Positions 1 through 5,503 of a stretch of DNA of 8,253 nucleotides are shown here, one piece after another (within the stretch, counting starts at the first letter, position 1; every line of letters starts with the position of its first letter). The position numbers and the translations under genes are program-made. A model generated the notes under the pieces. That model was given only the letters and a program-made list of their open reading frames with translations, was not told the DNA's origin and searched no databases. This DNA comes from an uncultured Lachnospiraceae bacterium (GTDB lineage: Bacteria > Bacillota > Clostridia > Lachnospirales > Lachnospiraceae): positions 1-8,253 of the forward strand of contig CAMWSA010000158.1 of assembly GCA_947176785.1 (NCBI GenBank), read 5' to 3'.

Positions 1-440
1 ACAAAACGTATCAGGCTGTCAGTGAGATCCTTTCCATATACACACTCCGGATAAAGATCCCCTAATTCTGTCTGAATCGCGTCTGAGATCATATTGGGCA
101 CGTTCTTGAGAGAAACTCCCTTTCGCTGAGCCAATGAAAGAAAAGTAGTTATATCCAGATTAATAACATGATACTGATTCAGATGAGCCAGATACCCTTC
201 TGTCTCTGCAATCTCCCTGCCGTCAAAAAGTTCACGGGAATCACAGGAGCAGTCATAGTACGCACACAGCATCTTCGCTGCGTAAGATTTGCCAAAACGC
301 CTGGGCCTGCTGATGCAGGACAACTTTTCCATTGTTCCGACTGTCTTATTGACCAAAGCGATCAGTCCGGTTTTATCCACATATTCCGACTGTAAAATTT
401 CTTGAAATCCTCTATTGCCGGGATTTAGATATGTTCCCAT
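1..440 (-). CDS. AAA-ATPase-like family protein, 5' part only (runs off the left edge)
   Basis: I translated this frame by hand from ATG at 440 down to base 3, giving 146 codons with no stop; the 3' end lies outside the window. The N-terminus (YLNPGNRGFQEILQSEYVDKTGL) and the P-loop-like RPRRFGKS at residues 45-52 are the hallmarks of the AAA-ATPase-like family (PF09820). Full members are usually about 500-600 residues and end in a PD-(D/E)XK nuclease-like domain (DUF1703), which would lie beyond the window. A hydrophobic strand ending in Asp (VINLD, residues 92-96) follows, as expected in the ATPase core. The start is set by GGAGGG on the minus strand, nine bases before the ATG. A minus-strand promoter at 651-679 leaves a 5' leader of about 200 nt. 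These proteins are predicted cytoplasmic; their role is not settled, though they often occur in many copies in gut Clostridia and have been suggested to have mobile or defence links. Family is clear, function is unknown. Confidence 0.88.
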   Translation of the reverse strand, partial: MGTYLNPGNRGFQEILQSEYVDKTGLIALVNKTVGTMEKLSCISRPRRFGKSYAAKMLCAYYDCSCDSRELFDGREIAETEGYLAHLNQYHVINLDITTFLSLAQRKGVSLKNVPNMISDAIQTELGDLYPECVYGKDLTDSLIRF

Positions 441-482
441 AAAAACTGCCCTCCAAATGAACCATACATACAACACGCCCGC

Positions 483-644
483 TTAATTAACGTTTCCTGT
501 GTCTACTAAACGCCTCCGATGTGCCTCATCAATGGCTTCAGGGTGAAAAAGGATTTTCACCCTCCTGATTTGAGTACACGCTGAAGCGGGCAGATAGGAA
601 TTAGTGTGAGAAGAACTGAGCGCGTATGTTATATGCAAAGCATT
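483..644 (-). other. Folded minus-strand leader / possible dispersed repeat with a 53-codon open frame
   Basis: This stretch lies downstream of the minus promoter at 651-679 and upstream of the AAA-ATPase start. It contains a perfect 9-bp stem with a 4-nt loop (541-549 with 554-562). An outer alternative pairing, GCTTCAG (535-541) with CTGAAGC (581-587), is also possible. The minus strand is open for 53 codons from an in-frame stop at 645-647 to the TAA at 483-485. The peptide ends in FHPEAIDEAHRRRLVDTG, which looks protein-like. There is no ATG with a ribosome-binding site: the only starts are a TTG at 636-638 and a GTG sitting directly on GGAGG. I have an unverified impression of having seen this peptide as a small hypothetical protein repeated in Lachnospiraceae genomes. 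It may therefore be a dispersed structured repeat or leader RNA rather than a gene. Confidence 0.35.
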
Positions 645-650
645 TTACCC

Positions 651-679
651 ATTATATCTCTTCAGGGGCCATTTAGCAA
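651..679 (-). promoter_or_regulatory. Minus-strand promoter for the AAA-ATPase leader
   Basis: Read on the minus strand, TTGCTA (679-674) is followed after exactly 17 bases by a perfect TATAAT (656-651). Transcription would start near 644, just at the beginning of the folded leader. The spacer and the first base of the -10 overlap the left arm of the 656-706 inverted repeat. Confidence 0.65.
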
Positions 680-706
680 GGAAAACAACGGGAAGCCTGA
701 AGAGAT
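656..706. repeat. 11-bp perfect inverted repeat between divergent promoters
   Basis: ATCTCTTCAGG (656-666) is the exact reverse complement of CCTGAAGAGAT (696-706), with 29 bases between. The left arm lies inside the minus promoter and the right arm lies upstream of its -35. On the plus strand a short T run (709-713) follows the right arm, so it could act as a weak plus-strand terminator. No plus-strand gene lies upstream, which makes an operator or an RNA element equally plausible. Confidence 0.5.
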
Positions 707-751
707 GGATTTTTCTCGGTAACTTTTCACAATTTTTTCCCTCTCGGGGAA

Positions 752-780
752 TTGACAAGAGGGTGCATTTTTGTTATGAT
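752..780 (+). promoter_or_regulatory. Consensus sigma-A promoter for the ABC transporter operon
   Basis: TTGACA (752-757), a 17-base spacer (758-774) and TATGAT (775-780) form a near-perfect housekeeping promoter. Transcription would begin near 787, leaving a leader of about 115 nt before the ATPase gene. Confidence 0.85.
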
Positions 781-784
781 AAAA

Positions 785-902
785 CTCCTTGCGTCAGGAG
801 CGGTGGCACCAGGGGAAAACGGAATAGGATCTATCGGCGTGGTACGATGGAGAAAGACTACTTGGAAAGATGTGCAGACATAACTACCAGGAGGAAGCAA
901 CG
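785..902 (+). other. Short leader of the ABC operon with a small hairpin
   Basis: The leader starts with CTCCT (785-789) pairing with AGGAG (796-800) across a 6-nt loop. Further down, ATAG/CTAT (824-834) and ATCG/CGAT (833-848) are overlapping and therefore mutually exclusive small stems. I do not recognise a known riboswitch class and there is no terminator. The gene's ribosome-binding site AGGAGG is at 889-894. Confidence 0.3.
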
Positions 903-1691
903 ATGATTACGATGGAAAACGTGTGCAAGTCGTACAGGATTGCAAAGAGAAACGCAGGCTTTCACGAAGCCGTAAAAGCCCTGTTTCACAGGGAGTATGA
1001 GGAGATCCATGCCCTCAGAGATGTGAGCTTTACCATCCCGGACGGAGAGATGGTGGGCTATATCGGCCCCAACGGAGCGGGGAAGAGTTCCACAATCAAA
1101 ATTCTCAGCGGAATATTGACACCTGACAGCGGCAGCTGCCTGATAGACGGCAGGGTGCCCTGGAAGAACCGAATCGAGCATGTGCGCCGGATCGGCGTGG
1201 TATTCGGGCAGCGCTCACAGCTGTGGTGGGATGTTCCGGTCATAGATTCCTATGAACTTCTAAAGGATATCTATACAATCCCGGATCAGATTTATCGGTC
1301 CAATCTCGATGAATTGACAGAATTATTAGATTTGGGGGAACTGCTGCGCACCCCGGCCCGGCAGTTGTCTCTGGGGCAGCGTATGCGCTGTGAGATAGCA
1401 GGTTCCCTGCTGCACAGTCCCAAGATCCTGTTTTTGGACGAACCCACCATCGGCCTGGATGCGGTGTCCAAGCTGGCGGTGCGGGACTTTATCAAAAAAC
1501 AAAATGAAAACCATGGCACTACGGTGATCCTGACCACCCATGACATGCAGGACATTGAAGCGCTGACCAAGCGGATCATTTTGATCGGCAAGGGACAGAT
1601 TCTGCTGGACGGCACGCTGGAGGATATCCGGCGGGGCGGGGAAAATATTGACCAGGAAGTGGCGCAGCTGTACCGCAGCTATGAGATATAG
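903..1691 (+). CDS. ABC transporter ATP-binding protein (COG4586-type, ABC-2 exporter)
   Basis: This 262-residue nucleotide-binding subunit should drive an ABC-2 type membrane transporter by ATP hydrolysis on the cytoplasmic face. All motifs are visible: Walker A GPNGAGKS (55-62), Q-loop Gln103 in VVFGQRSQLWW, an LSLGQ signature (155-159), Walker B ILFLDEP (175-181) and the switch His213 in TTHD. The pattern FGQRSQLWWD and LSLGQRMR is typical of the COG4586 subfamily, which is paired with PF06182 permeases. I chose ATG 903 because AGGAGG sits eight bases upstream; an in-frame ATG at 870 has no comparable site. It is the first gene of the operon, and the two permease genes follow on the same strand. 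The substrate cannot be read from the sequence. Related systems are often annotated as daunorubicin-type drug exporters by similarity only. Confidence 0.95.
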   Translation: MITMENVCKSYRIAKRNAGFHEAVKALFHREYEEIHALRDVSFTIPDGEMVGYIGPNGAGKSSTIKILSGILTPDSGSCLIDGRVPWKNRIEHVRRIGVVFGQRSQLWWDVPVIDSYELLKDIYTIPDQIYRSNLDELTELLDLGELLRTPARQLSLGQRMRCEIAGSLLHSPKILFLDEPTIGLDAVSKLAVRDFIKKQNENHGTTVILTTHDMQDIEALTKRIILIGKGQILLDGTLEDIRRGGENIDQEVAQLYRSYEI

Positions 1692-1799
1692 TCCGCAGAG
1701 GTGGGCGGACGGAGTGAGGAACAGTTTGGAAGTGCAGCTCCAAATACGGATTGGTGCAATATCGCAGGCGAGGCCCGCGATATGCATGTAGAGGTGAAT

Positions 1800-2603
1800 A
1801 TGAAAAAATACATTTCATTCTTCCGGCTGCGGTTCTCCATGGGGCTGCAGTACCGCACGGCGGCAGCGGCGGGGATTGTCACCCAGTTTTTCTGGGGAGC
1901 CATGGAGATTTTGGTGTACAAGGCGTTCTATGAGGTGGATGCGGCAGCTTTTCCCATGCGTTTTGAGGCGGTGGTGACTTATATCTGGCTGCAGCAGGCG
2001 TTTTTGGCGGTGTTTGGAGCCTGGATCATGGAGGGGGAGATTTTTGATGCCATCCGAAACGGCAACATTGCCTATGAACTGTGCCGGCCGATCAGCATCT
2101 ATCAGATGTGGTTTTCCCGGTCAGTGGCAAACCGTACTTCCAAGGCCCTGCTGCGTTGTGTGCCGATCCTGGCGGTGGCGGCTCTGCTGCCTGCGCCCTA
2201 TGGGCTGCGGCTTCCCGCCAGCTGGGCCCACGGGGGATTGTTTCTGCTGACGCTGCTGTTGGGGCTTCTGGTTATAGTGGCATTTACCATGTTGGTGTAT
2301 ATCACGACCTTCTATACCATTTCCCCGGAGGGAGTACGGATTTTCTGCGTCTCGGCGGTGGAGTTTTTTGCCGGGGCGGTGATTCCGCTGCCCTTTTTCC
2401 CGGAGAAAATCAGGTATATCCTGGAACTGTTGCCCTTTGCGTCCATGCAGAACGTGCCTCTTCGGATCTACAGCGGCAGCATGTCCGGGGAAGAAATGCT
2501 GCGGGCGGTCTGCCTGCAGGTATTCTGGCTGATCGTGATGGTGGCGGCGGGGCGGGGCCTGTGCCGGAGGGCGGAGAGAAGAGTGACGGTGCAAGGAGGT
2601 TAG
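1800..2603 (+). CDS. ABC-2 family permease, first subunit (COG4587-like, PF06182)
   Basis: A 267-residue hydrophobic protein with about six membrane segments, for example residues 22-40, 60-75, 120-135, 145-170, 180-200 and 238-252. It should form one half of the transmembrane channel of the exporter. The segment NGNIAYELCRPIS (88-100) resembles the cytoplasmic coupling region of this family, and LPFASMQNVPLRIYSG (211-226) matches its conserved C-terminal part. The open frame extends upstream to 1701, but I start at ATG 1800: GAGGTG lies at 1791-1796, and MKKYISFFRLRF is the usual amphipathic beginning of the family. The spacing of that site is rather short. The gene starts 108 bases after the ATPase stop and ends nine bases before the next permease, so the genes are co-transcribed. 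Base composition is GC-rich like the other two operon genes. Confidence 0.9.
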   Translation: MKKYISFFRLRFSMGLQYRTAAAAGIVTQFFWGAMEILVYKAFYEVDAAAFPMRFEAVVTYIWLQQAFLAVFGAWIMEGEIFDAIRNGNIAYELCRPISIYQMWFSRSVANRTSKALLRCVPILAVAALLPAPYGLRLPASWAHGGLFLLTLLLGLLVIVAFTMLVYITTFYTISPEGVRIFCVSAVEFFAGAVIPLPFFPEKIRYILELLPFASMQNVPLRIYSGSMSGEEMLRAVCLQVFWLIVMVAAGRGLCRRAERRVTVQGG

Positions 2604-2612
2604 GGAGTAAGC

Positions 2613-3401
2613 ATGCGGCAAAAATGGAGATTATACAGGCATTATGTGTCCATCGTGGTGCGGGGGATGATGCAGTACAAGACGTCTTTTCTGTTCACGG
2701 CCATGGGACAGTTTCTGGTATCCTTTAATGTGTTTCTGGGAATCTATTTTCTGTTCCAGAGGTTTCACCAGGTCAAGGGATACAGCTACAGCGAAGTACT
2801 GCTCTGCTATGCCATCGTGCTGATGGAGTTTTCGCTGGCGGAGATGTGGGCCAGAGGGTTTGACACCTTTTCCGGCCTGGTTCGGAGCGGCGAGTTTGAC
2901 CGGGTGCTGGTGCGGCCCCAGGGGGAAATTTTGCAGGTGCTGGGCAGCAAGTTTGAACTGACCCGGCTGGGCAGGATGCTCCAGGCCGTGGTCATGCTGG
3001 TCTATGCGCTCTGCACGGCCCAGATCCGATGGACGGCGGGAAAAGTGTGGACCATCCTGTTTATGCTGGTGGGGGGCACGGCGGTGTTCTCCGGTCTGTT
3101 TTTGATCTATGCGGCTCTGTGCTTCTTCACGTTGGAGGGGCTGGAGTTTATGAATGTGCTGACGGATGGGGCCAGAGAGTACGGCAAATACCCGATAGAT
3201 GTGTACGGCAAGCGCATCCTGCAGCTGGCGACTGTGATCGTGCCCTATGCTCTGATCCAGTATTATCCCCTGCAGTATATTCTGGGACGGGCCGACAGCC
3301 CGGCCTATATCTTCCTGCCCCTGCTGGCCGTACTGTTTCTGCTGCCCTGCTATGGGCTGTGGCGCTTTGGGGTAAGGCACTACAAGTCCAGCGGGTCGTG
3401 A
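2613..3401 (+). CDS. ABC-2 family permease, second subunit (COG3694-like, PF06182)
   Basis: A 262-residue membrane protein predicted to pair with the preceding permease as a heterodimer. The diagnostic stretch GEFDRVLVRPQGEILQVLG (93-111), followed by SKFELTRLGR, is very characteristic of the COG3694 permeases and marks the cytoplasmic interface with the ATPase. Around it are about six hydrophobic segments, including residues 25-48, 60-80, 125-137, 145-168, 200-215 and 230-248. The start at 2613 has AGGGAG five bases upstream, and a stronger AGGAGG at 2594-2599 inside the end of the previous gene. It is the last recognisable gene of the operon. I see no clear rho-independent terminator in the bases that follow, and the DNA changes to an AT-richer, disordered stretch soon after the stop. 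Confidence 0.92.
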   Translation: MRQKWRLYRHYVSIVVRGMMQYKTSFLFTAMGQFLVSFNVFLGIYFLFQRFHQVKGYSYSEVLLCYAIVLMEFSLAEMWARGFDTFSGLVRSGEFDRVLVRPQGEILQVLGSKFELTRLGRMLQAVVMLVYALCTAQIRWTAGKVWTILFMLVGGTAVFSGLFLIYAALCFFTLEGLEFMNVLTDGAREYGKYPIDVYGKRILQLATVIVPYALIQYYPLQYILGRADSPAYIFLPLLAVLFLLPCYGLWRFGVRHYKSSGS

Positions 3402-3402
3402 T

Positions 3403-3498
3403 ATGGACGCAATTTTTTCTGCCGTATCTGCCGCCATTGGTGTATTTTGGGAAACGCACGGAATCAAGGGATACCCGGGGTACAGAAGCAAACCGGGA
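3403..3498 (+). other. Gap after the ABC operon, possible stump of a lost gene
   Basis: An ATG at 3403, one base after the permease stop, opens a frame beginning MDAIFSAVSAAIGVFWETHG. There is no good ribosome-binding site, though translational coupling to the permease stop is possible. The frame runs on to 3609 but overlaps the antisense MerR fragment from 3499. At most the first 25-30 codons could be a genuine truncated fourth operon gene. I do not recognise them. Confidence 0.2.
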
Positions 3499-3632
3499 AG
3501 AAGATTTCAGGCATTCAATCACTCTAAGCGTGTTAATCTCCGTATCAGAAAAACACGAATACCCTCATTGCTCAGCTCTATATTTGGAAACATACCCTCA
3601 CGGTCATAATAGCGCAAAGTGGATATGGCAAT
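3499..3632 (-). pseudogene. MerR-family regulator remnant (N- and C-truncated, frameshifted)
   Basis: On the minus strand, 3632-3549 encodes ISTLRYYDREGMFPNIE and then LSNEGIRVF, the recognition helix and wing of a MerR-family DNA-binding domain. The frame then fails. Shifting by one base at the T run (3549-3553) restores SDTEINTLRVIECLKSS (3549-3499), exactly the sequence expected next in a MerR protein, so one T has probably been lost. The first helix, about 15 residues, is missing between the operator and the fragment. Nothing MerR-like continues past 3499, so the whole effector-binding part is gone. A frame of 69 codons (3519-3728) is open across the fragment, but its upstream part reads back through the operator and looks non-coding. 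Intact MerR proteins bind a dyad within a 19-bp promoter spacer, and exactly such a promoter faces this remnant at 3647-3677. Confidence 0.8.
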
Positions 3633-3646
3633 TATGAAAAATCCCC

Positions 3647-3677
3647 TTGACCTAAACTTAACTTTAGCTTCCATAAT
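3647..3677 (+). promoter_or_regulatory. MerR-type promoter/operator with 19-bp spacer
   Basis: TTGACC (3647-3652) and CATAAT (3672-3677) are separated by 19 bases, the overlong spacing that MerR-family activators correct by twisting the DNA. The spacer carries the near-perfect dyad CTAAACTTAACTTTAG (3652-3667; seven of eight base pairs match), of the CTxxAGTTAACTxxAG type. It points right, away from the MerR remnant, as in a divergent regulator/target pair. No recognisable target gene follows directly. Confidence 0.72.
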
Positions 3678-3775
3678 AAAACTACACCTACCGAACAAGG
3701 TTGTCAACACAAGTTTTATACCAAACAAAAAACAAAGAGAGGTAAACGTATAAGGCGTATCTCCATATCTAAAAC

Positions 3776-3796
3776 CAGATCATTCTAAATGATCTG
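3776..3796. repeat. Perfect 9-bp hairpin
   Basis: CAGATCATT (3776-3784) pairs perfectly with AATGATCTG (3788-3796) across a CTA loop. It lies in the gap between the MerR-type promoter and the 352-residue gene, five bases ahead of a longer hairpin. It may be an operator dyad or an RNA stem. No T run follows. Confidence 0.55.
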
Positions 3797-3800
3797 AGCT

Positions 3801-3843
3801 AAAATGACGATATAAGTAATAGTAAAACTTGTATCGTCATTTT
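3801..3843. terminator. Strong 17-bp hairpin, probable (bidirectional) terminator
   Basis: AAAATGACGATATAAGT (3801-3817) pairs with the complementary arm at 3827-3843: 16 Watson-Crick pairs plus one G-T pair (T3813 with G3831), and a 9-nt loop. The A-rich foot on one side and TTTTG on the other make it resemble a bidirectional rho-independent terminator, although the T run is only four bases. It could end transcripts from the MerR-type promoter, or be the remains of the terminator of a deleted gene. Confidence 0.55.
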
Positions 3844-3909
3844 GTATAAATTGACTTGCATAGAGTGAAAGAGACAACTACCAATAATGAAATAAGGAGT
3901 AACACGTCA

Positions 3910-4968
3910 ATGGACATTTCAACAAATTCAAACCTTTACAGATTCCGCACGAATAGTGTTAATCAAATGGCAAGGCATGATATCGGGGAGCATGACGAAA
4001 TTGTTAATAGAGTTCGGGATACATTTAAACCGACTAGAGACTCTTTTGAAAGAATGGCAGAGCAGACAATGGTTTTCTGCGATTGTTATACCAATTACCA
4101 GATTACCACACCGATGCCTAAAAGCATTTTCGGTGATTCCTATGGGTATGATATGCAGAAAGATATTGGAGACCACATGAGGGATTATTATGCAGGCAGG
4201 ATGAGCGATGATGATTTGAACCGGTATTTTAATGAGTGCTGCACCGAAATGCGGAAATATCGGGCAGGGTGCCATCAATCATCAGGAAATGTGGACGACG
4301 ATAACGAGCAAATCATCAGCCAGATGTATGAAATCTTTGCCAAGGAGAATGCCAGGGCTGCCAGAAGGGCAAACTATGACGAAGGTGCAGCGATCAACGC
4401 AGGTTATGGCTATAGAGACTATGACTGGGTTTATTATAATGCGGATTATTATTACCAATGCGCCGAAACCAAAGAAAAGCTGGGAACAATGGCAAACGAC
4501 ATTGCCGGAAAATGGGGTATAGATTCCATTGATACAGAAAGGATAGAGAAGAATTCTGATTTGACCCTGGACGGTGGATTTGATTTTAACAGTGGATGGA
4601 ATTTTACCTATAGAAATCAAGTGGGACAGGCAAGCATGGCAGATGAAGCGATAGCGCCGCCAAAGGATTTCAAATTTTTCTACAAAGAAGATGTCGATAG
4701 CACAGCTAAAATGGAGATGTGGGTAAACGGTGGCAGGTACAATAAGAATGTCCCATTTTACATAACGCCTGACAGTATGAAAGGGCAGCGTTTTCAGGCA
4801 GACGAAATTATGGAAGATTTTAATGAACAGTTAAATGATGTGAAAGGTTACTCTGATTTCATGAAACAACTTTCCATTTTTACAGGATGGTATGCGTGGT
4901 CAACAGGAATAAACAACCGTTTTGGAGATTATGTGGCGGATGATTCTGTTCGTTGGCAGTATAGGTGA
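3910..4968 (+). CDS. Hypothetical protein, 352 residues, unrecognised family
   Basis: I do not recognise this protein. The start is ATG 3910, with AAGGAG nine bases upstream; a TTG at 3856 in the same frame lacks such a site. It is hydrophilic and acidic, with no signal peptide and no clear membrane segment, so it is probably cytoplasmic. It is unusually rich in Asp, Asn and Tyr, with aromatic clusters such as YRDYDWVYYNADYYYQC near residues 168-184. A basic stretch (KENARAARRAN, about 145-155) precedes them. Its several cysteines do not form CxxC pairs. The C-terminal part alternates Phe/Trp/Asp/Gly residues like a beta-rich fold (DGGFDFNSGWNFTYRNQ) and ends in helices. No sigma-A promoter is obvious immediately upstream; the nearest good one is the MerR-type promoter about 230 bases away, beyond two hairpins. 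It is AT-richer than the ABC operon and stands alone, so it looks like an accessory gene. That it is a real gene is well supported; its function is open. Confidence 0.75.
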   Translation: MDISTNSNLYRFRTNSVNQMARHDIGEHDEIVNRVRDTFKPTRDSFERMAEQTMVFCDCYTNYQITTPMPKSIFGDSYGYDMQKDIGDHMRDYYAGRMSDDDLNRYFNECCTEMRKYRAGCHQSSGNVDDDNEQIISQMYEIFAKENARAARRANYDEGAAINAGYGYRDYDWVYYNADYYYQCAETKEKLGTMANDIAGKWGIDSIDTERIEKNSDLTLDGGFDFNSGWNFTYRNQVGQASMADEAIAPPKDFKFFYKEDVDSTAKMEMWVNGGRYNKNVPFYITPDSMKGQRFQADEIMEDFNEQLNDVKGYSDFMKQLSIFTGWYAWSTGINNRFGDYVADDSVRWQYR

Positions 4969-5158
4969 ATATTTTTCCCGGCAATGTTTTTAAGGGGATT
5001 TGAATGACTCGGCACACGCTCCAATTTACCTCAATAATATGAGGTTCTCTTATACAGTCATTTCTAAGGCAGTGGCAAAAAATGCCGATTAAAGTTATAC
5101 TGACGACCTTGTGGATAGGCTCTAAAAAGCTGAAGAGGCATAAAACGGAAATAAAATA

Positions 5159-5197
5159 GGATATCGCATCTGTGGATTTCCACAGACGGCGATATCC
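5159..5197 (-). terminator. Hairpin downstream of the minus-strand 71-codon frame
   Basis: GGATATCGC (5159-5167) pairs with GCGATATCC (5189-5197). Inside, CTGTGG (5170-5175) pairs with CCACAG (5180-5185) around an ATTT loop, with only a small internal loop between the stems. Read on the minus strand it starts 32 bases after the TAG at 5230-5232 and is followed by CCTATTTTATTT, an interrupted T-rich tail. It probably terminates that minus-strand frame. Confidence 0.5.
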
Positions 5198-5229
5198 ATA
5201 TGGAAACGGTAAAAACAGGGAACGGATAA

Positions 5230-5445
5230 CTAATCCCACTCAATCTCATCGCCGTTTTCTCGGACGATTCGGTACAGTTCTTCCTCATTTTCTATTAAGG
5301 AAATGATAATCTCTGCAAATCTCTCTGCCTTTTTTTCATTTTCTTCGGTCAACTCATAGTTGGCGAAATAAGCGTCTGCTTCCTGCGGTGTTGGACGGCA
5401 TTTTAAAGTTTCATTGCGGAAACGCAGGTTAAATCGTAGTCGCAA
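5230..5445 (-). pseudogene. Small acidic protein frame, 71 codons, probably missing its true 5' end
   Basis: The frame encodes RPTPQEADAYFANYELTEEN and then a Glu/Lys-rich helix with EIIISLIENEEELYRIV, ending in GDEIEWD. It reads as genuine helical, acidic protein, and a hairpin follows it. Its beginning is poor. The only start before the conserved-looking part is TTG at 5445, with no ribosome-binding site and an in-frame TGA at 5452-5454. A nearby ATG (5453-5455) is in another frame and stops after eight codons. The next gene on the other strand begins just beyond. The simplest reading is the C-terminal remnant of a larger gene cut at about 5430-5450; a leaderless or TTG-started small protein is possible. 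I do not recognise the family. Confidence 0.45.
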
Positions 5446-5490
5446 TTTTTTTCATTATGTAGTAGAATATAGACATACTAACTTAATGGT

Positions 5491-5496
5491 AGGAGG
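5491..5496 (+). promoter_or_regulatory. Ribosome-binding site that fixes the start of the CFI-box gene
   Basis: AGGAGG ends seven bases before ATG 5504, which makes that ATG the start in preference to the upstream in-frame codons (back to 5414, including ATG 5486). No strong promoter is visible; TAGAAT at 5463-5468 is a weak -10 candidate without a -35. Confidence 0.7.
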
Positions 5497-5503
5497 AATC
5501 ATT

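Noticed and set aside
776..883. 35-codon plus-strand frame starting MIKLLASG, ahead of the ABC ATPase gene.
   Set aside because: Its ATG lies inside the -10 element of the operon promoter, so it would not be on the transcript, and it has no ribosome-binding site.
858..1181. Minus-strand and alternative-frame open frames over 858-3637.
   Set aside because: They are antisense or shifted shadows of the three strongly supported ABC genes, with Arg/Pro/His-rich composition and no motifs.
3519..3728. A complete 69-residue MerR-like protein.
   Set aside because: Its first 30 residues read backward through the operator/promoter, and its last nine are out of frame with the MerR continuation. It is a pseudogene fragment, not a small regulator.
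5028..5045. ACCTCA/TGAGGT hairpin as terminator of the 352-residue gene.
   Set aside because: Only six pairs and no T run; it lies about 60 bases past the stop. It may still be real but is not supported well enough to list.
5110..5118. TGTGGATA sequences near 5110 and 5171 as DnaA boxes of an origin.
   Set aside because: Only one or two imperfect boxes, no AT-rich repeats and no replication gene; the second belongs to the hairpin stem.
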